Shown here piece by piece: positions 36,707-45,536 of a stretch of DNA of 64,000 bases (position 1 is its first letter; every line of letters begins with the position of its first letter). Source of the stretch: Dyadobacter sediminis. GTDB taxonomy: Bacteria; Bacteroidota; Bacteroidia; Cytophagales; Spirosomataceae. The notes under the pieces are model-generated. The model had not been told where the DNA came from. It did not search any database and was given only the letters and a program-made list of their open reading frames with translations. A program made the position numbers and the translations under genes. The stretch is from contig NZ_VCEI01000021.1 of the NCBI RefSeq assembly GCF_005860765.1, positions 186,001-250,000 on the forward strand, read 5' to 3'.

Positions 36707-37755
36707 AATATACCGTTTTACAAACTCTCGTACGATATTCTGTTTTCCTGTTTCTGGCTTCTTGGTTGGCGGCTTGTGTGGATGAGGTCCAGCTTCCGTC
36801 CAGATCGGTGGAGTCGCGGCTTGTTGTGGAAGGGCTTATCACAAACGAAAAACCACCCTATACGATCAAGCTGACTTTTACAGGAGCTTACAATTCCTTG
36901 ATTTACGGACAAAATGAAATTCCTGTAAACGGAGCGCTTGTCAGTATAACTGAAATAGGCGGGAACACTGTTTTTCTGGATCAGGACCCGCTTACGCCTG
37001 CTAATTACTGGATGCGGGACACGGCTTTTACCGGAAAACCGGGGAAAAGTTATCAGCTTAAAATTCAACTTGAAAATGGCGTTACTTATGTGTCTGAACC
37101 GGAAATGTTACATCCCGTTGCTGAAATAGACCGAATTTACGCTGAGTTTCAGGAACGGCCCAACGACGAATTTTTTGAACCGGACCATTATGTAATTTTG
37201 CTGGATACCAAAGATCCTTCAACAACCGGAAATTATTATCGCTGGTCAGGATACGGGTATGTACCAAGGCTTTCCACCGGCGAGCCGATCGGAATGGGCG
37301 TTTGCTGCAACTGGTGCTGGGTTCCGGTTTACAGCTCACGTTCCGATGTACTTTCCGATGTGCTTGTAAACGGCAACAGCATCAGCCGCAGGCCCGTAAT
37401 GTCATCTCCGATTTATTATGCCGGCCGGCATTACATTGAAGTAAGGCAATATTCACTTACCAAGTCGGCATATCAGTTCTGGCTGAACTTTGAAGAACAG
37501 CGTAAACGAAACGGATCGTTGTTTGATCCTTTGCCGGCTTCCATTGAAGGAAATGTTCACCGTGAAGATGATGCAAGCGTTCTGGCGCTTGGCTATTTCG
37601 GCGCATCGGCCGTCAGTATAAAAAGAACGGTTATTCCGGGTGATACCTTGAATGCACAGCGGATCGCCATCAAATACAGCAACGTTTTTATTGAAAACGG
37701 GAATTGTCAGTTGGTATACAGTCAGGGTCAGCTTACGCCTCCGGCAAACTGGTGA
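36703..37755 (+). CDS. DUF4249-family lipoprotein
   Basis: A 350-residue lipoprotein of the Bacteroidota family DUF4249 (PF14054). The signal runs to FLASWLAACVDEVQLPS, with Cys in the lipobox, followed by the family's opening strand pattern VESRLVVEGLITNEKPPYTI and a mid-region Cys cluster GMGVCCNWCWVPVY that could bind metal or form disulfides. DUF4249 genes habitually sit beside a TonB receptor and probably encode its surface lid or co-receptor. Here the gene overlaps the Kelch gene by 4 bp upstream and the TonB receptor gene by 1 bp (TGATG at 37753-37757). The start at 36703 is preferred over an upstream non-ATG extension because it restores a proper signal. Confidence 0.9.
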   Translation: MKYTVLQTLVRYSVFLFLASWLAACVDEVQLPSRSVESRLVVEGLITNEKPPYTIKLTFTGAYNSLIYGQNEIPVNGALVSITEIGGNTVFLDQDPLTPANYWMRDTAFTGKPGKSYQLKIQLENGVTYVSEPEMLHPVAEIDRIYAEFQERPNDEFFEPDHYVILLDTKDPSTTGNYYRWSGYGYVPRLSTGEPIGMGVCCNWCWVPVYSSRSDVLSDVLVNGNSISRRPVMSSPIYYAGRHYIEVRQYSLTKSAYQFWLNFEEQRKRNGSLFDPLPASIEGNVHREDDASVLALGYFGASAVSIKRTVIPGDTLNAQRIAIKYSNVFIENGNCQLVYSQGQLTPPANW

Positions 37756-40145
37756 TGGAAAATCAGCGCAACATATTTTTTTGTTTAGTGTTAAAAATCC
37801 TGCTTTTCATGGCAATGATTATTTACTTGCCCCAAACAGGTTTCGGGCAGGCAAACTGGATATTGAAAGGCAGGGTAAGTGACGCTTCTTCCGGAAAAGG
37901 CCTGCCGAATGCATCCGTCGTTTCGCGCCTATCCAAAACGGCAGTTACAACAGACAGTACAGGGTATTTCGAGTTATCACTGAAAGCAGGTGAACAGCTT
38001 GTAAATTTTTCATCCGTCGGTTATTTCAGTCAGGCAAGGAATATTACTTATAAAGAGACTTTTTCAGAGCTTGAAATAAAACTTTTGCCCGAAATCCGCC
38101 AGTTGCAGGAACTGATTGTAAAAGAAAAAGCCCCGGACGAAAACGTTCGTTCCAGCCAGATGAGCGTTTCCAGGCTGGATATCAAAAACCTGAAAAACAT
38201 TCCGGTTGTTTTCGGAGAAGTGGACATTCTTAAAGCACTTACTTTACAGCCGGGTGTCAGTACGGTAGGCGAGGGTACAGCCGGTTTTAACGTGCGTGGG
38301 GGCAGAACAGATCAGAACCTTGTCCTGCTGGATGGAGCACCGCTTTTCAACACATCTCATTTGCTGGGTTTTCTGAGTAACGTCAACGTGGATGCGGTCC
38401 GGGATGTTACTTTGTTCAAAGGCGACATTCCTGCATCATACGGCGGCCGACTTTCTTCTTTGCTGGCCATCAATACGCGTACAGGAAACAAGGAAAGGGT
38501 TAATCTGACAACAGGAATCGGCCTCATGACTGCAAGCGTTATGGCTGACGGCCCGCTTACCCGAAACAGACGGCTGACCTTTCTTGCAGGCGGCAGGATT
38601 GCTTATCCCGATGTTCTTATCAAACGGTTTCCTGCGCCTGTCAACAAGAACAAGGCTTTCTTTTTTGACCTGAACGGACGTTTATCCTACGAAATTTCAG
38701 CAACCAGCATTGTGTCCGTCACAGGTTATTACAGTTTTGACCATTTCAAATTTCCTGAAGATACGCTTTACGGCTGGAAATCGGCGGCAGCTACCATAAA
38801 CTGGAACAAACAAATCAGTAAAACCTTGTCCTTGGAAGCTGGTGCCAATTTGAGCCGCTATGCATTTATACTGGAAGGTATTTCACCGACGAACGAGTAT
38901 GAATTCAGTTCGGGAATAAACCAGTACGACGGCCATTTACGGTTTCTATGGCAACCGCTTTTATCGCATAAAATAGAAGCCGGTACCAGCATAACCCGTT
39001 ACAGTCTTTCTCCGGGCAAACTTGCTCCGGTAAAACAATCCAATATCGCGCGCATGGATATGGAAAAGGAACAGGCTCTGGAACAGGCGCTTTATGTCTC
39101 GGACGAATGGAATCTATTTCCCTGGCTGGCAATTAATGCAGGAATCCGATATGTGCATTTTGCAAATGTCGGCGCGGGAAGTGTTTTTCAGTACGAAAGT
39201 ACTGTTCCGCGCAGTACGGAATCTATATTGGATACGCTTGTATATGGAAAAGGGAAAACAATCGCAGATTTCGGTGGATTGGAGCCTCGTTTTTCTGTCA
39301 GGATCAATACGGGTAAATCCAGTTCTGTCAAGATGAGCTATACCAAAACCCGTCAGTATCTGCACCTTATTTCCAATACAACTGCCATTTCACCAGTTGA
39401 TTTCTGGAAACTTGCCGACGGATTTGTGCCGCCGCAGTCTTCCGTACAGTGGGCTGCGGGTTATTTCAAGAATTTCAGTGACAATGCTTTTGAAACTTCG
39501 GTAGAGATATACCGCAAAAATCTGACTAATCTGGTAGAGTATAAAAACGGTGCAACGCTACTGCTTAATGCTGCACTTGAAACGGATTTGCTTCCTGCCA
39601 AAGGAAAAGCTTACGGCGTTGAAGTCAGCATTCAGAAAACCAAAGGAATCCTAACCGGCCTGATCGCCTACACTTACAGCCGGACTTTTGCAAAAGTCAG
39701 TTCCATTTATCCAACGGAGCAGATCAATCGTGGAAACTGGTTTCCTGCTACTGTGGACAGGCCGCATAACATGAACATTTCCACGCAATGGAAATGGAGA
39801 AAAGGCTGGACATTCGGTACCAATTTTGTTTATACATCAGGCCGGCCACTGACTTTTCCGGATGGTACTTACCGGCTGAACGACGTTGTAGTACAGGATT
39901 ATTCATCCAGAAACCTGGACCGCGTTCCGGATTACCACCGCATGGATATTTCTTTTACCAAAGACACCCGCATCAAAACAGATCAGCCGAGTTACACTTT
40001 GTGGTCGTTTTCAATTTATAATTTATACGCCAGAAAAAACCCGTATTCCATTTATTTCCGGCAATCGGGTTCAAGGCTTGTCAGTTACCGTCTTTCCGTA
40101 TTTGGGACGCTAATTCCTTCTGTAAGCTGGAAGCATTACTTTTAA
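37755..40145 (+). CDS. TonB-dependent receptor paired with DUF4249
   Basis: A 796-residue outer-membrane receptor. A signal segment (ILLFMAMIIYLPQTGFGQ) precedes a carboxypeptidase-regulatory-like domain (about 35-120, ILKGRVSDASSGKGLPNASV), a plug (about 135-240, with GFNVRGGRTDQNLVLLDGAP and PASYGGRLSSLLAI) and a barrel ending IPSVSWKHYF. It is smaller than SusC and belongs to the group that partners DUF4249 lipoproteins. Translation is coupled to the DUF4249 stop (TGATG). The start at 37755 is chosen because this overlap and the signal peptide agree; the frame is open 17 codons upstream inside the neighbour. It ends a seven-gene plus-strand block. Confidence 0.92.
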   Translation: MENQRNIFFCLVLKILLFMAMIIYLPQTGFGQANWILKGRVSDASSGKGLPNASVVSRLSKTAVTTDSTGYFELSLKAGEQLVNFSSVGYFSQARNITYKETFSELEIKLLPEIRQLQELIVKEKAPDENVRSSQMSVSRLDIKNLKNIPVVFGEVDILKALTLQPGVSTVGEGTAGFNVRGGRTDQNLVLLDGAPLFNTSHLLGFLSNVNVDAVRDVTLFKGDIPASYGGRLSSLLAINTRTGNKERVNLTTGIGLMTASVMADGPLTRNRRLTFLAGGRIAYPDVLIKRFPAPVNKNKAFFFDLNGRLSYEISATSIVSVTGYYSFDHFKFPEDTLYGWKSAAATINWNKQISKTLSLEAGANLSRYAFILEGISPTNEYEFSSGINQYDGHLRFLWQPLLSHKIEAGTSITRYSLSPGKLAPVKQSNIARMDMEKEQALEQALYVSDEWNLFPWLAINAGIRYVHFANVGAGSVFQYESTVPRSTESILDTLVYGKGKTIADFGGLEPRFSVRINTGKSSSVKMSYTKTRQYLHLISNTTAISPVDFWKLADGFVPPQSSVQWAAGYFKNFSDNAFETSVEIYRKNLTNLVEYKNGATLLLNAALETDLLPAKGKAYGVEVSIQKTKGILTGLIAYTYSRTFAKVSSIYPTEQINRGNWFPATVDRPHNMNISTQWKWRKGWTFGTNFVYTSGRPLTFPDGTYRLNDVVVQDYSSRNLDRVPDYHRMDISFTKDTRIKTDQPSYTLWSFSIYNLYARKNPYSIYFRQSGSRLVSYRLSVFGTLIPSVSWKHYF

Positions 40146-40188
40146 GCTATAACTATTCTGATTTTTATACTCGTTAGCAGCGAGCAGT

Positions 40189-40977
40189 TTACATGCTTTC
40201 CGTTTTGCCGCCGTCCACAGGCAGATTGACGCCGTTGATGCTTGCTGCTGCCGGGCTGCAAAGGAATGCAACTGCTGCTGCGACTTCTCTGGCTTCGCTG
40301 AAACGGCGTATCGGAATGGATGCCTGCATTTCGTTTGCGATTTCTTCGCGGGATTTGCCTTGTGCCTTGCTTCTCATTTCAAGAACGGCGTCCAGACGTG
40401 CTGTTTCGGTGTAGCCTGGCAGAACATTGTTGCAAGTAATTCCGAATTGTCCAAGTTCCAGCGATAAGGTTTTTGACCAGCTTGCAACGGCTCCTCTGAT
40501 TGTATTGGAAACGCCGAGGCCGACAATCGGCTGTTTAACGGAAGTGCTGATGATATTGACGATTCTTCCGAAACCTGCCTTTTTCATAAACGGAACTACC
40601 GATTGAGCCAGAAACTGATTGTTGATCAGATGCATCTGAAAGGTTTTTAAAAACTGGTCCGTTTCTGCTTCTATAACTGGCCCGCCCGCCGGTCCGCCGG
40701 TATTGTTGATCAGAATATGAACTTCCGGACAAAGGCGGAGATAATTTTCAATGGCATCCTTTACATTTTCATTATCGGAAAAATCGGCAACTACGTAGCG
40801 GTGCAACTGGCTGGCCGATGTATCCAGCGTTTCTACGGCTTTCCGCAGCTTTTCTTCATTTCTGGCAACGAGTGTAACATTTGCACCCATTAAAGCCAGT
40901 TCCACTGCCGTTGCAAGTCCGATACCCTGTGTGCTTCCGCAGACGAGAGCTGTTTTTCCTGTCAGGTTAAGATCCAT
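40189..40977 (-). CDS. SDR-family oxidoreductase with altered catalytic residues
   Basis: A 262-residue short-chain dehydrogenase/reductase. The Rossmann motif is intact (TALVCGSTQGIGLATAVELA, TGxxxGxG-like), as are the NNTGGPAGG segment and the C-terminal GGKTESM after the INGVNLPVDGG block. At the catalytic site, where classical SDRs have YxxxK, the sequence is VGLGVSNTIRGAVASW: by alignment in my head the Tyr is Ser and the Lys is Arg. Such non-classical SDRs exist as a recurring subgroup whose reaction is unclear; it may reduce a 3-oxo group by another mechanism or bind without catalysis. It is convergent with the TonB receptor gene and monocistronic. Confidence 0.88.
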   Translation of the reverse strand: MDLNLTGKTALVCGSTQGIGLATAVELALMGANVTLVARNEEKLRKAVETLDTSASQLHRYVVADFSDNENVKDAIENYLRLCPEVHILINNTGGPAGGPVIEAETDQFLKTFQMHLINNQFLAQSVVPFMKKAGFGRIVNIISTSVKQPIVGLGVSNTIRGAVASWSKTLSLELGQFGITCNNVLPGYTETARLDAVLEMRSKAQGKSREEIANEMQASIPIRRFSEAREVAAAVAFLCSPAAASINGVNLPVDGGKTESM

Positions 40978-41062
40978 TGTTTTTGATTTTGTCTTTTAAT
41001 TTCAAGGTATGGCGCTTCGGATATTTAGTACTTTCCTCTTCAGACTTCGTACTTTTTTCATC

Positions 41063-41070
41063 TATCTTTG
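41063..41070 (+). promoter_or_regulatory. Candidate -7 element of purH
   Basis: TATCTTTG matches TAnnTTTG exactly, 98 bp before the purH ATG, with no strong TTG at -33. The remaining leader shows no obvious purine riboswitch fold. Confidence 0.45.
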
Positions 41071-41168
41071 CGGCTTATTTTCAGTCCGGAAATATTGAGC
41101 AGCAAGAGAATCAGTTAACTTGGTTATCAAAATTTCCGAATTTGTAATTTTACAGCAAACATTCCGAA

Positions 41169-42704
41169 ATGTCTAAAAAAATCCAATCCGCGCTTATATC
41201 TGTATACTATAAGGACGGACTTGAACCTTTGGTTCGCCTTCTGCATGATAACGGAGTAAAACTTTACTCAACCGGCGGTACTCAGACCTTCATTGAAAGC
41301 CTGCAAATTCCAGTTACTGCTGTGGAAGAACTTACGGGTTACCCGTCTATTTTCGGCGGCAGGGTAAAAACGCTGCACCCGGCAGTAATGGGCGGGATTT
41401 TATACCGCCGTGACGATTCAGGTGATCTTGAACAGGCGCAGCAATATAATATTCCTGCTATTGACCTGGTTATTGTAGATCTTTATCCGTTTGAAGAAAC
41501 CGTTGCTTCCGGTGCAAACGAGGCCGATATCATTGAGAAAATAGACATTGGCGGCATTTCCCTGATCCGGGCAACTGCAAAGAATTTTAAAGATACGCTG
41601 ATTGTTTCTTCGCGTAGTCAGTATGAAGAAGTTGTGGAACTGCTTTCTGCCAAGGCCGGTGCCACCGATCTGGAAGACCGCCGTTATTACGCCGGACTTG
41701 CCTTTGCCGTTTCTTCGCATTATGACGGTGCCATCAATCGTTTTTTTACGGCGGACAAGGAGAAATCGGACAGCGATCTTTTCAATTTCACCAGTCTTTC
41801 TTCGCAAACTTTACGTTATGGTGAAAACCCGCACCAGAATGCTACTTACTACGGCGATCTGGAAGGAATTTTTGACAAACTGCATGGTAAGGAATTGTCT
41901 TATAACAACCTTGTTGACGTGGACGCATGCGTTAATCTGATCGATGAGTTTGAAGGTGCCCAACCGACTTTTGCAATTATCAAACATACAAACGCTTGCG
42001 GAATCGCCACGGCTGCAACTGCAAAAGAAGCTTATGACCACGCGCTGGCCTGCGATCCGGTGTCTGCATTCGGCGGTGTTGTGATCACCAACTCAAAAGT
42101 TGATCTTGCCACAGCCGAAGAACTGAACAAGCTGTTTATGGAAATCCTCATAGCGCCGCAATACGATGAAGAAGCGCTTGATTTGCTGAAATCCAAGAAA
42201 AACAGGATTCTTCTGAAACGTAATGCTGTAAACCTGCCGCAGATGATGTTTAAAACCATTCTGAACGGAGTGCTGGTGCAGGATAAGGATTTGTCTACTG
42301 AAACTGCTTCCCAGTTTACAACCGTAACGGAAAAGTCGCCTTCGGAAAATGAAGTTACGGCCCTGGAATTTGCATTGAAGGTTTGTAAACATACCAAATC
42401 CAATACGATTGTGCTGGCAAAGGAAAATCAGCTTCTTGCCAGCGGAACAGGTCAGACTTCGCGTGTGGATGCTTTGCGCCAGGCTATTGACAAGGCAAAG
42501 GCATTTGGGTTCGACCTGAACGGTGCAGTTATGGCTTCCGACGCTTTTTTCCCGTTTGCAGACTGTGTTGAAATTGCACAGCAGGCCGGTATAACTGCAG
42601 TCGTGCAGCCGGGTGGTTCTATTCGTGACAAGGATTCAATCGCCTACTGCAATGAACATGGCGTTTCAATGGTCACAACCGGAATCCGCCACTTTAAACA
42701 TTAA
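41169..42704 (+). CDS. purH: Bifunctional AICAR formyltransferase / IMP cyclohydrolase
   Basis: A 511-residue bifunctional enzyme catalysing the last two steps of de novo purine synthesis: formylation of AICAR with 10-formyl-tetrahydrofolate, then ring closure to IMP. Residues 1-150 are the MGS-like cyclohydrolase domain (GVKLYSTGGTQTFIES; VKTLHPAVMGGILYRR). From about 190 the transformylase domain has LRYGENPHQNATYYG, the catalytic Lys-His in AIIKHTNACGIAT, DPVSAFGGVV and the closing QPGGSIRDKDSIAYCNEHG. The length is normal for the family. It is monocistronic: a 69-bp inverted repeat begins 7 bp after the stop. Confidence 0.98.
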   Translation: MSKKIQSALISVYYKDGLEPLVRLLHDNGVKLYSTGGTQTFIESLQIPVTAVEELTGYPSIFGGRVKTLHPAVMGGILYRRDDSGDLEQAQQYNIPAIDLVIVDLYPFEETVASGANEADIIEKIDIGGISLIRATAKNFKDTLIVSSRSQYEEVVELLSAKAGATDLEDRRYYAGLAFAVSSHYDGAINRFFTADKEKSDSDLFNFTSLSSQTLRYGENPHQNATYYGDLEGIFDKLHGKELSYNNLVDVDACVNLIDEFEGAQPTFAIIKHTNACGIATAATAKEAYDHALACDPVSAFGGVVITNSKVDLATAEELNKLFMEILIAPQYDEEALDLLKSKKNRILLKRNAVNLPQMMFKTILNGVLVQDKDLSTETASQFTTVTEKSPSENEVTALEFALKVCKHTKSNTIVLAKENQLLASGTGQTSRVDALRQAIDKAKAFGFDLNGAVMASDAFFPFADCVEIAQQAGITAVVQPGGSIRDKDSIAYCNEHGVSMVTTGIRHFKH

Positions 42705-42710
42705 TTTTCA

Positions 42711-42779
42711 AGCCACGAATACACGGATTTACACGAATATTTCAGTATTGCATTCGTGTTAATTGGTGTATTCGTGGCT
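42711..42779. repeat. Nested inverted repeat (CACGAAT family) after purH
   Basis: AGCCACGAATACAC (42711-42724) is perfectly inverted at 42766-42779, and ACACGAAT (42731-42738) is inverted at 42752-42759, so the 69 bp form a nested hairpin. CACGAAT-rich palindromes of this kind are dispersed in many bacterial genomes. The right arm contains the GTG start of the next gene, so this is also that gene's 5' end. It may terminate purH transcription. Confidence 0.85.
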
Positions 42780-43683
42780 GATAAAAACCTATCCCAAAGC
42801 ATTTCTTTTGAAAGCAGGTAATCCAGATCAAAAACCTTTTTTCCAATGGGGAAAATTTCTTTTGGCCGGATTACTGATTATTCCGGGAAGTCTTTTTTTT
42901 CTTTACCCACAAGTATTTTACTGCGAGTTCATTCGCTTTTCCGGGTTTGTTTCTATTGACAGAAAAACCTACTTCAGCCCTGATATCCAACTGCAATCCT
43001 ATAAAGCGCTGCAAAAGACCATCCGGCAGTCAGAAACGCGGGTGGATTCATTTTACAAGGGGAAAAGATCAGATCCGGTACTGATTGTATGCAGTGATTC
43101 CCGGCAGTATCAGAAATACTGCAACAGCACAGAAGGAGCCGGATGCAGTTTGGGAACACCCTGGGGCAGTTCATATGTCATCCTGAATGCGCAGGGAATG
43201 AATGCGGACGTGATCAGTCATGAGATGAGCCATACCGAATTGCTGGAACGGCTTGGCTGGTGGACAATCGCCAAGGAAGTACCGCAGTGGTTCAATGAAG
43301 GAACAGCACTGATGCTGGACAGAAGGTTTGTAAATAACCCCGATGCAGCCGGACGCTATCTGGATTACATGGAAGAGTGGCTTTATTACACTGGCGGAGG
43401 GCAGGAAATACTTGAACTTGAGAATATAACATCCATCAAAGGATTTTTCAGCGGAGGGCAGCGGCAGGTTATGCTTGCCTATATGTCCTCGGGAATGGAA
43501 GTTTCCTACTGGCTTGCAGTTACTAGAAAAAACGCTTTGCAGAATTTGATTACCCGTATAAATAACGGACAGACTTTCGCGGAGGCTTATGCTGAAATGC
43601 AAAAGAAAGAAGATGCTTTGATGAAGAAACAATTGCCTGCCAATCCGCTGCGGATTCGGGAAGTAAAGAAAATAACAGAGTAA
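42766..43683 (+). CDS. Membrane-anchored gluzincin-type metallopeptidase (peptidase MA-like)
   Basis: A roughly 305-residue protein with one membrane span near the N-terminus (FLLAGLLIIPGSLFFLYP) and an extracytoplasmic peptidase domain. The zinc site is SHEMSHTELLERLGWW (HExxH) followed about 22 residues later by PQWFNEGTALMLDRRF, the downstream Glu ligand of gluzincins; this matches the peptidase MA-like pattern. Three Cys in CNSTEGAGCSLGTPWG may form disulfides. There is no ATG in the first 140 codons: the only plausible starts are GTG 42766, inside the right arm of the inverted repeat, TTG 42763, or later TTGs. The original 5' end may have been replaced by the repeat. Confidence 0.75.
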   Translation: MYSWLIKTYPKAFLLKAGNPDQKPFFQWGKFLLAGLLIIPGSLFFLYPQVFYCEFIRFSGFVSIDRKTYFSPDIQLQSYKALQKTIRQSETRVDSFYKGKRSDPVLIVCSDSRQYQKYCNSTEGAGCSLGTPWGSSYVILNAQGMNADVISHEMSHTELLERLGWWTIAKEVPQWFNEGTALMLDRRFVNNPDAAGRYLDYMEEWLYYTGGGQEILELENITSIKGFFSGGQRQVMLAYMSSGMEVSYWLAVTRKNALQNLITRINNGQTFAEAYAEMQKKEDALMKKQLPANPLRIREVKKITE

Positions 43684-43766
43684 AGCATCGGGAATATGTC
43701 CTTGTAGCTATATTTATGAGCAGCTAACAAAAAACAAAAAGTAATCAGCATTATGGCTGTTCGGAT

Positions 43767-43799
43767 TTTGTACTATTTTCCGAAAATAATGTACCTTTC
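43767..43799 (+). promoter_or_regulatory. Candidate promoter of the sodium/sugar symporter gene
   Basis: TTTG (43767-43770), a 21-bp spacer and TACCTTTC (43792-43799, one mismatch to TAnnTTTG), 48 bp before the ATG. Confidence 0.45.
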
Positions 43800-43847
43800 G
43801 ATTTAAACTAACAAACGATATCTATTCATTCATTTTTAATATCTGAA

Positions 43848-45467
43848 ATGCAACAATTACAGACCCTTGATTACATCGTTTTCTTCTTTTACTTCATTGT
43901 AGTTTCCGGTTACGGTTATTGGATTTATCAGCGAAAGAAATCAACTGCTGAATCGACAAAAGATTTTTTTCTGGCAGAAGGCTCGCTAACGTGGTGGGCA
44001 ATCGGAGCCTCACTGATTGCTTCCAATATTTCAGCAGAACAGTTTATCGGAATGTCGGGAAACGGGTTTTCAATGGGATTGGGTATTTCAACTTACGAAT
44101 GGATGGCAGCAGCCACACTGGTGATCGTTGCTGTATTTTTCATGCCAATTTACCTGAAAAACAAGATTTACACCATGCCTCAGTTTCTGAGTCAGCGTTA
44201 TAATCCGACGGTAAGTCTTATCATGGCCGTGTTCTGGCTTGCACTGTATATTCTGGTCAATCTTACCTCCATCCTTTATCTGGGTGCACTTGCCGTGTCG
44301 GGTATTTCCGGGCTAAATTTTCAGTTTTGCATGATTGCGCTTGCTGTTTTTGCAATCATTATCACAATCGGCGGGATGAAAGTAATCGGTTTTACGGACG
44401 TAATTCAGGTTTTCTTTCTTGTAATCGGCGGTTTGGCAACAACATATCTGGCGATCAATCTGGTTTCCGGTGATACCGGACTTGACGGTGTGATGAGCGG
44501 TATCAAAATGATGCGTGAAAATCATGACGATCATTTTCATATGATCTTCCCAAAAACCAGCCCGTTTTACATGCAGTTGCCCGGACTGGCAGTTTTGCTC
44601 GGCGGGATGTGGATCGTAAACCTGAACTATTGGGGCTGTAACCAATACATTACGCAGCGTGCTCTGGGTGCGGATCTGAAAACGGCAAGAAACGGTATTC
44701 TGTTTGCGGCATTTCTTAAACTGCTGATGCCGGTAATTGTGGTTTTGCCCGGAATTGCTGCTTATGCATTGTATAATAAAGGAATGTTTCAGGCCGAAAT
44801 GATAGGTTCAGACGGCGTGATCAACGCAGATAAAGCATATCCTGTGCTGCTGAACCTGCTGCCCTCAGGTCTGAAAGGACTTTCATTCGCTGCGCTTACA
44901 GCCGCCGTTGTGGCTTCACTGGCCGGAAAAGCCAACAGTATTTCTACCATCTTTACACTGGATATTTTCAAAAATTACATAGGAAAAAATGCAGATGAAA
45001 AAACGCTAGTAAGAATCGGCAGGCTTGTTGTCGTGATTTCCATGATTCTGGCAATTCTTGTTTCTCCGTACATGGGAATCGACAAAAAAGGCGGGTTTCA
45101 GTTTATTCAGGAAATGACAGGTTTGCTTTCTCCAGGGATTTTTGCTGCTTTCATTATGGGCTTTTTCTGGAAACGTACCAATTCGGCAGGCGCTTTGTTC
45201 GCCATTGTCGGCGGTTTCCTGATCGCACTTGCCATGCATAATAACTACTTTCCATTTGCCGACTGGACGCAGGTTCCGTTTCTCGATCGTATGGGCATTG
45301 TGTTCCTGATATGCGTTTCGGTAATGTTTGTTCTTGGGCTTGTATTGCCGGATGAGCGAAAAGGACTTGCGATTGATGCCTCCATGTTCATTCCGCACCG
45401 TACATTCATCATCGGGGCAGTCAGTGTCATTGCCATCATAAGTTTTCTGTATGCACATTTCTGGTAA
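43848..45467 (+). CDS. SGLT-type sodium/solute (probably sugar) symporter
   Basis: A 539-residue, about 14-segment SSS-family transporter driving solute uptake with the Na+ gradient. The start region DYIVFFFYFIVVSGYGYWIY and the stretch FFLAEGSLTWWAIGASLIAS, NISAEQFIGMSG are typical of the sugar-type (SGLT/YidK-like) branch; TMPQFLSQRYNPTV and NYWGCNQYITQRALGA are further family blocks. The substrate is likely a monosaccharide or inositol, by family only. It is preceded by a candidate promoter and ends at a strong bidirectional terminator, so it is monocistronic. It may cooperate with NhaA-maintained sodium gradients. Confidence 0.94.
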   Translation: MQQLQTLDYIVFFFYFIVVSGYGYWIYQRKKSTAESTKDFFLAEGSLTWWAIGASLIASNISAEQFIGMSGNGFSMGLGISTYEWMAAATLVIVAVFFMPIYLKNKIYTMPQFLSQRYNPTVSLIMAVFWLALYILVNLTSILYLGALAVSGISGLNFQFCMIALAVFAIIITIGGMKVIGFTDVIQVFFLVIGGLATTYLAINLVSGDTGLDGVMSGIKMMRENHDDHFHMIFPKTSPFYMQLPGLAVLLGGMWIVNLNYWGCNQYITQRALGADLKTARNGILFAAFLKLLMPVIVVLPGIAAYALYNKGMFQAEMIGSDGVINADKAYPVLLNLLPSGLKGLSFAALTAAVVASLAGKANSISTIFTLDIFKNYIGKNADEKTLVRIGRLVVVISMILAILVSPYMGIDKKGGFQFIQEMTGLLSPGIFAAFIMGFFWKRTNSAGALFAIVGGFLIALAMHNNYFPFADWTQVPFLDRMGIVFLICVSVMFVLGLVLPDERKGLAIDASMFIPHRTFIIGAVSVIAIISFLYAHFW

Positions 45468-45476
45468 CAACTTGCA

Positions 45477-45522
45477 TACCAACGAAAAATGCCCGGAACA
45501 AGCCGGGCATTTTTCGTTGGTA
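45477..45522. terminator. Perfect 20-bp bidirectional terminator
   Basis: A 20-bp perfect inverted repeat (45477-45496 and 45503-45522) with a 6-nt loop (AACAAG). The stem has a CCCGG core and A/T runs on both arms, so it ends transcription of both convergent genes (symporter and cyclophilin). Confidence 0.93.
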
Positions 45523-45536
45523 AGAACCAGAGATTT

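Noticed and set aside
40146-40188. CTCG/CGAG stem between the TonB receptor and SDR genes as a terminator
   Set aside because: Only a 4-bp stem and no T-run.
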